Shown here: in pieces, positions 1 through 5,022 of the stretch
Position numbering within the stretch: position 1 is the first letter of the stretch
Layout: each line of letters starts with the position of its first letter
Assembly: GCA_934702165.1 (NCBI GenBank)
Contig: CAKUYG010000124.1
Location: forward strand, 1-6,316
Length of the DNA: 6,316 nt
Reading direction: 5' to 3'
From: an uncultured Bacteroidales bacterium
GTDB lineage: Bacteria; Bacteroidota; Bacteroidia; Bacteroidales; UBA932
The notes under the pieces: generated by a model
The model's database searches: none
Told to the model about the DNA's origin: nothing
Seen by the model: the letters and a program-made list of their open reading frames with translations, nothing else
Position numbers and translations under genes: made by a program

Positions 1-1
1 G

Positions 2-796
2 CCGCTGCGTCCTACCTCCGACCTGGCAGGGAGAGTCGATGACGCGCTCAACAGCATCATCCCCGACAACCCGAACCAGGCATATGACATGTACGGCGTC
101 ATCAGCAGCATAGCCGATGACGGCGACTTCTTCGAGGTCCACAAGGACTTCGCCAAGAACATCATCACAGGTTTCGCCCACATGGGAGGCAGGAGCGTAG
201 GCATCGTGGCCAACCAGCCGCGTGTGCTCGCAGGTGTGCTTGACATCAACGCCTCACGCAAGGCGGCCCGGTTCGTCCGCTTCTGCGATGCGTTCAACAT
301 CCCTCTCGTGACACTGGTTGACGTGCCGGGATTCCTCTGCGGCACGCAGCAGGAGTACGGCGCGATCATCACCAACGGAGCCAAGCTCCTCTACGCCTAT
401 GGGGAGGCCACCGTGCCTAAGGTCACAGTCACCCTGCGCAAGAGCTACGGCGGGGCCCATATCGTGATGAGCTGCAAGCAGCTGCGCGGTGACGTCAACT
501 ATGCATGGCCTTCTGCCAACTACGCCGTCATGGGCGCGGAAGGTGCAGTAGGCATCATCTACGGAAAGGAGCTCAAGGCCGAGACCGACCCGCAGAAGCA
601 GGCCGCGCTCGCCGAGGAGAAGAAGAAAGAATACAACGATCTCTTCTGCAACCCGTACCAGGCAGCGCAGAAAGGGTACATCGAGGATGTGATCGAGCCG
701 CGCAACACCAGGTTCCGTGTGATCCGCGCCCTGGAGATGCTCGACGGCAAGCGTCAGGAAATGCCAGCCAAGAAACATGACAACCTGCCTCTTTAG
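2..796 (+). CDS. mmdA: Methylmalonyl-CoA decarboxylase alpha subunit (carboxyltransferase), 3' part only
   Basis: The reading frame is open to the left edge of the window, so this is the C-terminal 264 residues of a protein that in this family is usually about 510-530 residues long. The visible part is the carboxyl-CoA transferase C-terminal domain. Family hallmarks include GRSVGIVANQP, LDINASRKAARFVRFCDAF, a VDVPGF-GT-QEYGAI loop, TNGAKLLYAY, EATVPKVTVTLRKSYGGA, NYAWPSANYAVMGAEGAVGI and a C-terminal KKHDNLPL tail. The enzyme is expected to transfer the carboxyl group of an acyl-CoA ester to the biotin carrier protein in the cytoplasm. The resemblance is to PccB/MmdA rather than to the TIM-barrel OadA of oxaloacetate decarboxylases. 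With mmdD, mmdC and mmdB downstream this supports (S)-methylmalonyl-CoA as substrate. Glutaconyl-CoA or another acyl-CoA cannot be excluded from half a protein. Two positions look atypical from memory: Cys instead of Pro in GFL-GT, and His instead of Tyr in GGA-IVM. The ATG at position 89 is internal, because PccB-like sequence (IIPDNPNQAYDM) continues upstream of it. Confidence 0.93.
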   Translation, partial: PLRPTSDLAGRVDDALNSIIPDNPNQAYDMYGVISSIADDGDFFEVHKDFAKNIITGFAHMGGRSVGIVANQPRVLAGVLDINASRKAARFVRFCDAFNIPLVTLVDVPGFLCGTQQEYGAIITNGAKLLYAYGEATVPKVTVTLRKSYGGAHIVMSCKQLRGDVNYAWPSANYAVMGAEGAVGIIYGKELKAETDPQKQAALAEEKKKEYNDLFCNPYQAAQKGYIEDVIEPRNTRFRVIRALEMLDGKRQEMPAKKHDNLPL

Positions 797-821
797 TCTC
801 CTCACCTCGGGTTCGGACAGG

Positions 822-1187
822 ATGGCCCAGACCGACCCGCACGGATGGACGCTCACGCTCATAAGCGTGGCGGTGGTTTTTCTGGCCCTGATCATCCTGT
901 ACTTCATCTACAGCTTCTCGGGGGCCATCTTCTCCGGGAAGATATCCTTCAAGCGTGCGCCGAAAGCCACGAAGACCTCTCCCGATGCCGAAGTGGCTGC
1001 AGCCATCGCACTCGCTCTCCAGGCCGGGTGCAGTTCTGACGACGAGATAGCCGCAGTGACAGCCCTCTGCCTTTACCTTGGGGAGAGCGTCCACGATGTG
1101 GAGAGCGGCGTAATCACAATAAAGCACAATCCAGCCTCAGCATGGAGCGGGGCTCAGTTCAACTTCAGAAAACAAATAAGGAAATGA
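822..1187 (+). CDS. mmdD: OadG-family small membrane subunit of the Na+-translocating decarboxylase
   Basis: This 121-residue protein has one N-terminal transmembrane helix (about residues 9-33, hydrophobic core VAVVFLALIILYFIY). A basic segment (KISFKRAPKATK) follows, then an Ala-rich helix with EVAAAIALAL. The C-terminal part reads DDEIAAVTALCLYL, HDVESGVITIK and SAWSGAQFNFRKQIRK, a pattern typical of Bacteroidota OadG-like proteins. In the family, OadG/MmdD is a non-catalytic subunit needed to assemble the carboxyltransferase and carrier with the membrane pump. An ATG at 777 is in frame and would overlap mmdA by 20 bases. I prefer 822 because the extra residues (MTTCLFSLLTSGSDR) look like out-of-frame sequence, and the start at 822 puts a short polar stretch directly before the membrane helix. 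The stop overlaps the mmdC start in an ATGA arrangement, which suggests translational coupling. Confidence 0.85.
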   Translation: MAQTDPHGWTLTLISVAVVFLALIILYFIYSFSGAIFSGKISFKRAPKATKTSPDAEVAAAIALALQAGCSSDDEIAAVTALCLYLGESVHDVESGVITIKHNPASAWSGAQFNFRKQIRK

Positions 1188-1612
1188 AAGAATACAAGTT
1201 CAAGATCAACGGCAAAGAATACAATGTTGCCGTAGCCGGCGTGGAAGGCAACAACGCCAGCGTCACAGTCAACGGTGTCTCCTACAATGTGGAGATTGAA
1301 GGCGGAGCACCGGCAGTACAGGCGGCACCTGCCGCAGGGGCCGCAGCCCCTGCGGCAGCCGCCCCGGCATCAGCCCCTGCTGCTGCCACGAAAGCCGGCG
1401 GCAAGGACATAGTCTCACCTCTTCCGGGAGTGATCATCAGCGTCGACGTCAAGGAAGGCCAGGCCGTCAAGCGCGGCCAGAAGGTCGCCGTGATCGAGGC
1501 CATGAAGATGGAGAACGAGATCCTCTCCGACGTGGACGGCACAGTGACTGCAATCCATGTCTCCAAGGGAGATTCAGTGCTTGAGGACGCCAAAATTGTG
1601 ACCATCGGCTAA
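1184..1612 (+). CDS. mmdC: Biotin carboxyl carrier protein of the decarboxylase (gamma subunit)
   Basis: This 142-residue protein carries the biotin that shuttles CO2 between the carboxyltransferase and the membrane pump. Residues 1-40 form a small beta-rich N-terminal segment (MKEYKFKINGKEYNV, VTVNGVSYNVEIEG). Residues 41-73 are a flexible Ala/Pro linker. Residues 74-142 are a biotinyl/lipoyl domain with the canonical EAMKME motif. The biotinylated lysine is Lys108 (codon 1505-1507), which lies 35 residues from the C-terminus, the usual spacing. The domain also has the standard SPLPGVI opening and a DVDGTVTAIHVSKGDSV second half. The start at 1184 gives MKEYKFKINGKEY, the typical opening for this family, and overlaps the mmdD stop by 4 bases. 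An in-frame ATG at 1142 lies inside mmdD and is unlikely. The stop overlaps the mmdB start by one base (TAATG). Holocarboxylase synthetase/BirA should modify it; that gene is not in the window. Confidence 0.96.
   Translation: MKEYKFKINGKEYNVAVAGVEGNNASVTVNGVSYNVEIEGGAPAVQAAPAAGAAAPAAAAPASAPAAATKAGGKDIVSPLPGVIISVDVKEGQAVKRGQKVAVIEAMKMENEILSDVDGTVTAIHVSKGDSVLEDAKIVTIG
1329..1358 (+). other. Perfect 13-bp GC-rich hairpin inside the mmdC linker coding region
   Basis: CTGCCGCAGGGGC (1329-1341) pairs perfectly with GCCCCTGCGGCAG (1346-1358) around the 4-base loop CGCA. The hairpin lies in the Ala/Pro linker between the N-terminal segment and the biotinyl domain of mmdC. No T tract follows, so it is not an intrinsic terminator. 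The Ala/Pro codon run makes self-pairing easier, so it may be a by-product of linker composition. It could also slow ribosomes or mark an RNA processing site. Confidence 0.6.
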
Positions 1613-2754
1613 TGGAGAACGTCATAGACAGCCTGCAGCAGTTCTGGCAGTTCACGGGATTCGCCAACTGCACCTGGCAGCATCTGGTGATGATCCTGAT
1701 AGGCCTGGTGTTCATCACACTCGGCATTGTCAAGAAATGGGAGCCGCTTCTGCTTGTCCCTATCGGCTTCGGTATGATCATCGGCAACATTCCTCTCCCT
1801 ATGGGGATGAATGTCAGCATCTACGAGCAGGGGTCCGTACTCAACATCCTCTATCAGGGTGTGCGTCAGGGCTGGTATCCGCCGCTCATATTCCTCGGCA
1901 TCGGGGCGATGACGGACTTCTCTGCACTCATCTCGCAGCCGAGGCTGATCCTCATCGGGGCAGCGGCACAGCTGGGCATCTTCGGAGCTTACGTGCTTGC
2001 CCTCGCATTCGGTTTCGCCCCGAATGAAGCCGGAGCCATCGGCATCATCGGAGGTGCGGACGGTCCTACCGCAATATTCCTCAGCTCAAAGCTTGCCCCG
2101 GAACTCATGGGAGCCATCGCAGTGTCGGCATACTCATACATGGCTCTCGTACCTGTGATCCAAAAGCCTATCATGCTGCTGCTCACCACCAAGAAGGAGC
2201 GTCTCATCAGGATGAGCAAACCACGTACAGTAAGCCAGAAAGAGAAGATCATCTTCCCTATCATCGGCTTCATCTGCACCGCGTTCATCGTCCCTTCAGG
2301 ATTGCCGCTCCTGGGCATGCTCTTCTTCGGCAACCTGCTCAAGGAGAGCGGCGTGACCAAGAGACTCGCCACTACCGTGAGCGGACCGCTCATCGATGTG
2401 GTGACCACCCTCATCGGTGTCACAGTAGGTGCATCCACACAGGCTGACGTGTTCTTGACAGGGAACTCTGTCAAGATCTTCGCCCTCGGACTCATCTCCT
2501 TCGTCATCGCCACTTTCGGCGGCGTATGCTTCGCCAAGCTGATGAACCTCTTCCTGCCTGAGGGCAAGAAGATCAACCCTCTCATCGGCAACGCAGGAGT
2601 GTCAGCCGTGCCTGATGCGGCCCGTGTCTCCGAGACCGTCGGTTTGGAGGCAGACCCTTCAAATCACCTGCTCACCCACGCCATGGCCCCTAATGTGGCC
2701 GGTGTGATCGGTTCCGCAGTAGCCGCCGGTATCCTCCTCGGCTTCCTCGGATAA
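1612..2754 (+). CDS. mmdB: Na+-translocating decarboxylase beta subunit (carboxybiotin decarboxylase, sodium pump)
   Basis: This 380-residue polytopic inner-membrane protein belongs to the OadB/MmdB/GcdB family. It decarboxylates carboxybiotin and couples this to Na+ export. Its signature segments are GIIGGADGPTAIF (residues 144-156) and NPLIGNAGVSAVPDAARVS (322-340). From the literature on Klebsiella OadB, residues Asp203, Tyr229, Asn373, Gly377, Ser382 and Arg389 are important. The same residues occur here with identical spacing inside each cluster: Asp150 and Tyr176 (26 apart), then Asn322, Gly326, Ser331 and Arg338. The pump therefore looks intact. The length is normal for the family and it ends with the usual HAMAPNVAGVIGSAVAAGILL segment. 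The ATG overlaps the mmdC stop by one base, so the two are coupled. The beta subunit alone does not reveal the substrate; the PccB-like mmdA makes methylmalonyl-CoA the best guess. Confidence 0.96.
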   Translation: MENVIDSLQQFWQFTGFANCTWQHLVMILIGLVFITLGIVKKWEPLLLVPIGFGMIIGNIPLPMGMNVSIYEQGSVLNILYQGVRQGWYPPLIFLGIGAMTDFSALISQPRLILIGAAAQLGIFGAYVLALAFGFAPNEAGAIGIIGGADGPTAIFLSSKLAPELMGAIAVSAYSYMALVPVIQKPIMLLLTTKKERLIRMSKPRTVSQKEKIIFPIIGFICTAFIVPSGLPLLGMLFFGNLLKESGVTKRLATTVSGPLIDVVTTLIGVTVGASTQADVFLTGNSVKIFALGLISFVIATFGGVCFAKLMNLFLPEGKKINPLIGNAGVSAVPDAARVSETVGLEADPSNHLLTHAMAPNVAGVIGSAVAAGILLGFLG

Positions 2755-2765
2755 CAGCGCCTGAC

Positions 2766-3917
2766 ATGCTGGAGTTCAGGGCGGCAATTTACCTCATCAG
2801 CGGAAGCGGAAGCCTCCTGCTTGGCATAATGCTGCTGGCACTCAAGTCCTTCCCGGACAACAGCAACAGGACTTATCTTACGATAAAAAGATATCTCGCA
2901 TATACAGCATTCATCGATGTCCTCATAGACGCGATGATGCTGTATATGATTTATAAGGGTGACACCATCGGCCTGCTGGACATATTCGCACTGCCGGCGG
3001 TCTATTACTGTCAGCTCTTCTTTATGTCATTCGTAGCCCTGACATTCTTCAGGAGCGAACTGGACTATAGGAAATATCTGAAATGGGCTATGCATCCTCT
3101 GGCCCTGCTCACCCTGCTGTTCTGCGGCGGGTTCATAGTATTCTGCCTCAGGCATAACGGTCAGGCATTTTCTCTGATATCGGAATATTGCCGTACCGGT
3201 CTGGCCACTGCGGTTTCAAAAATCACCCACATCCTGCTCTTCATCGAGATAGCCGGATGTTTCATTTGGATGAGCATCACAGCCAGAAAATACATGCTCA
3301 AGGTGGACAACTTCTATTCTGGGCAAGAGGCAGAAAACGGATTCAGAGTCAATCATTTCCTCCTTATATATTTCACCTTTTTCATCATCACGGCCACAGA
3401 CATGTTCCTGACGGACCCGAACCTCGACTCCGCATTCATGATAGTCAAGGCCGGACTCGGGGTGCTTACCACCATCTTCATCTTCAACATGAGCCCGTTT
3501 TTTCTGGGCAGCGGAAAGAAGATAGCAAACTACGAGATGTCTGATGATGACAAACAGGAAGACCTTCAGCGTTCGGAAAGCAGCATTGAAGAATCCGTGC
3601 GCAAATGGGAAAACTCCGAAGAAAAACCATACCTGAAAGAAGGGCTGGTCCTTTCCGACGTCGCGGGGGATCTGGGGATAAATTATCTTCAGCTGTCATA
3701 CTTCCTCAATCATCATCTTGGAATGAACTTCAATGCATGGATCAACCGTCTCCGCATCGGAGAGGCCAAGCGTCTGCTTGAAGAAGAACCGCAGACTCAG
3801 ATCTCGGACATCGCATACCGCTCAGGATTTTCGGACCTGACGATTTTCTCACGCAATTTCAAAAAAGAGGAAGGCATCACAGCAAGCGCCTTCCGCAAGA
3901 AGCTTCTCCAAGGCTAA
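2766..3917 (+). CDS. Membrane-anchored AraC-family transcription regulator (about 7 membrane helices)
   Basis: This 383-residue protein has about seven hydrophobic segments by eye: residues 7-26, 43-63, 74-95, 110-128, 154-172, 197-215 and 223-243. An acidic, Ser/Glu-rich linker follows (about 256-286), then an AraC/HTH_18 DNA-binding domain (about 281-380). The first helix-turn-helix is near 296-315 (LSDVAGDLGINYLQLSYFLN). The connecting helix is NAWINRLRIGEAKRLL, and the second HTH is near 345-367 (QISDIAYRSGFSDLTIFSR). The usual Ser-Pro near the end of the domain is Thr-Ala here (GITASAFRK). Seven helices with a cytoplasmic DNA-binding domain would put the N-terminus outside, as expected for a one-component membrane sensor. 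The ATG lies 11 bases after the mmdB stop with no room for a normal promoter, so cotranscription with the decarboxylase operon, or a promoter inside mmdB, is likely. Ligand and targets are unknown. It is a paralogue of the regulator that follows. Confidence 0.88.
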   Translation: MLEFRAAIYLISGSGSLLLGIMLLALKSFPDNSNRTYLTIKRYLAYTAFIDVLIDAMMLYMIYKGDTIGLLDIFALPAVYYCQLFFMSFVALTFFRSELDYRKYLKWAMHPLALLTLLFCGGFIVFCLRHNGQAFSLISEYCRTGLATAVSKITHILLFIEIAGCFIWMSITARKYMLKVDNFYSGQEAENGFRVNHFLLIYFTFFIITATDMFLTDPNLDSAFMIVKAGLGVLTTIFIFNMSPFFLGSGKKIANYEMSDDDKQEDLQRSESSIEESVRKWENSEEKPYLKEGLVLSDVAGDLGINYLQLSYFLNHHLGMNFNAWINRLRIGEAKRLLEEEPQTQISDIAYRSGFSDLTIFSRNFKKEEGITASAFRKKLLQG

Positions 3918-3949
3918 AAAACGTCCAAATGTGGCGGAATCCGGTGATT

Positions 3950-3982
3950 TGACTTTTTTACAAAGAAAAAGTCATCTTTTTT
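3950..3982 (+). terminator. AT-rich hairpin followed by a T tract, possible weak terminator
   Basis: TGACTTTTT (3950-3958) and AAAAAGTCA (3966-3974) form a perfect 9-bp stem with a 7-base loop. TCTTTTTT (3975-3982) follows. It sits 32 bases after the stop of the first AraC gene, where a terminator would be expected. The stem has only two G/C pairs, so it would be weak. It could equally be a palindromic protein-binding site, and it abuts the inverted-repeat motif upstream of the next gene. Confidence 0.4.
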
Positions 3983-4017
3983 GACAAGCAACAAAGCCAA
4001 ATTTGCGTAGTTGTCAA
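3981..4017. promoter_or_regulatory. Inverted repeat TTGACAA / TTGTCAA upstream of the second AraC gene, candidate operator
   Basis: TTGACAA (3981-3987) and its exact reverse complement TTGTCAA (4011-4017) flank 23 bases. The downstream arm ends 13 bases before the ATG of the second AraC gene. The same TTGACAA occurs after that gene at 4900-4906, within a 9-mer (TTTGACAAG) shared by both gaps. CAAATTTG (3998-4005), which resembles the Bacteroidota -7 element TAnnTTTG, lies between the arms. The nearest upstream TTTG (3980-3983) is only 14 bases away, shorter than the usual 19-21, so the promoter call is weak. An operator for one or both AraC regulators is inference. Confidence 0.35.
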
Positions 4018-4030
4018 GACAGATAACCCA

Positions 4031-4903
4031 ATGCCATTCGCCACAGCAACACATCTCGTCAGAGGCAGTGTCAGTCTATTGTTGGCAATCCTGCTGATTG
4101 CCCTCCGGAATGACACGGCAAGGGCAGCATCATACCGTTCCGCGAAACTCTGCCTTATCTGCACAGCTTTGATAAATGTCCTGGTCGACTGCCTGTCCGC
4201 AGCAGCGGAGTTCGGCGGACATGGTCACTCACACACGATGGGCAACATAACTGTGCCCCTCGCCTACACGATGCAGATTGTCCTGATGAGCATTACTCTT
4301 GCCGTACTGGCCAGAAGAGGAAAAGGCACCAACACCATGCACTTCATGTTCTTCTACGCTGCGTTCGTGGCACTCTCAATAGCCTGCGCACTCACACGCG
4401 GCGATTGGCACCTCCTGCTTCTGCTGAGGACCGTGACACTTGCAGGATGCATCATCACTTTCCTCAACAGGAAAGCGCAGCACAGCCAGGACAGTCATGG
4501 AGAGACGTCTTCGCCGGACCCGGACGTCACGCTGCAGCCCCAGGAATCAGGAGTACTCTCCGCCCTGCTTGGCTGGCAGAGCCGGGAAGACAAGCCATAC
4601 CTCAAAGAGGGACTCACCATATCGGATGTCGCCAAACAGACAGGCGCCGGCATCACCCAGATCTCTTTTGTACTCAACCACTCCCTCGGCACCAATTTCA
4701 ACACCTGGATCAACAGGCTGCGCATAGCCGAGGCAAAGAGGCTGCTTGAAAACGACCCCGGAGCCCAGATCACAGACATCGCCTACCGCTCGGGGTTCTC
4801 GGATGTTGCTGTGTTCTCCCGCAACTTCAAAAAGATCGAAGGGGTTACCGCAACCGAGTTCAAAAAGAAAAAGGCTATGGAGGCCACCGGAGGGATGATT
4901 TGA
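4031..4903 (+). CDS. Membrane-anchored AraC-family transcription regulator, shorter paralogue (about 5 membrane helices)
   Basis: This 290-residue protein has about five hydrophobic segments (residues 10-26, 39-58, 74-95, 103-121 and 127-145). A polar linker with several Ser, His and Asp residues follows (about 147-172), then an AraC/HTH_18 domain (about 182-280). The first HTH is near 197-216 (ISDVAKQTGAGITQISFVLN) and the second near 246-268 (QITDIAYRSGFSDVAVFSR). The DNA-binding domain aligns without gaps to residues 281-379 of the preceding regulator, with 66 of 99 positions identical. The membrane domains are related as well: GSVSLLLAILLIAL here matches GSGSLLLGIMLLAL there. Relative to the longer protein it appears to lack the last two helices, but the odd helix count keeps the same topology. 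A His-rich loop, GGHGHSH (62-68), between helices 2 and 3 is absent from the longer protein. It follows a 113-base gap and is followed by the fimbrillin gene, which is a plausible target. Ligand unknown. Confidence 0.87.
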   Translation: MPFATATHLVRGSVSLLLAILLIALRNDTARAASYRSAKLCLICTALINVLVDCLSAAAEFGGHGHSHTMGNITVPLAYTMQIVLMSITLAVLARRGKGTNTMHFMFFYAAFVALSIACALTRGDWHLLLLLRTVTLAGCIITFLNRKAQHSQDSHGETSSPDPDVTLQPQESGVLSALLGWQSREDKPYLKEGLTISDVAKQTGAGITQISFVLNHSLGTNFNTWINRLRIAEAKRLLENDPGAQITDIAYRSGFSDVAVFSRNFKKIEGVTATEFKKKKAMEATGGMI

Positions 4904-4931
4904 CAAGTCAATTTGGAAATAATCAAATTTA
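4899..4931 (+). promoter_or_regulatory. Candidate Bacteroidota-type promoter for the fimbrillin gene
   Basis: TTTG (4899-4902) overlaps the stop codon of the second AraC gene. After a 21-base spacer comes CAAATTTA (4924-4931), which matches the -7 consensus TAnnTTTG at four of six fixed positions. The spacing fits the usual 19-21 bases. Transcription would start near 4938 and leave a leader of about 85 bases before the ATG at 5023. A short inverted repeat, TTGAC-AA-GTCAA (4900-4911), overlaps the upstream element and could be a regulator site. The promoter is assigned by pattern only. Confidence 0.35.
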
Positions 4932-5022
4932 GCAATCCCGTTTTGGCAGAAAAATATAGAAAAAGTCAACAAGAATGCCTTTCAAAACATCATATTCGCA
5001 GCACGAAAAGCTTTACAGTAAT

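Noticed and set aside
777..821. Earlier ATG for mmdD
   Set aside because: It would overlap mmdA by 20 bases and add residues unlike the family before the membrane helix.
254..907. Long open frame on the minus strand across mmdA and the mmdD start
   Set aside because: It is antisense to a strongly conserved carboxyltransferase and its translation shows no recognisable domain. High GC makes such shadow frames common.
573..1127. Minus-strand open frame of 184 codons over mmdA and mmdD
   Set aside because: It is antisense to two recognisable genes and its Arg/Gly/Cys-rich translation resembles no family.
1142..1183. Earlier ATG for mmdC
   Set aside because: The added residues are an out-of-frame reading of the mmdD C-terminus; the ATG at 1184 gives the typical family start and an ATGA overlap.
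1989..2591. Minus-strand open frame of 200 codons inside mmdB
   Set aside because: It mirrors the conserved sodium-pump gene; its hydrophobic runs are the complement of membrane-helix codons.
3888..3914. GCCTT / AAGGC inverted repeat at the end of the first AraC gene
   Set aside because: The stem is 5 bp with a 17-base interior and no T tract on the transcript strand, too weak to call a terminator.
3918..4030. Invertible promoter flanked by inverted repeats, as known for surface genes in this phylum
   Set aside because: The TTGACAA/TTGTCAA arms are only 7 bp and 23 bases apart, far smaller than known phase-variable invertible segments, and no invertase gene is in the window.
4547..4972. Minus-strand open frame overlapping the second AraC gene and the following gap
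   Set aside because: Most of it is antisense to the conserved HTH domain, and no domain or signal was recognised. It could only be an antisense transcript, for which there is no evidence.
4975..5022. Earlier ATG for the fimbrillin gene
   Set aside because: It would put 16 polar residues ahead of a lipoprotein signal peptide that begins naturally with MKK at 5023.
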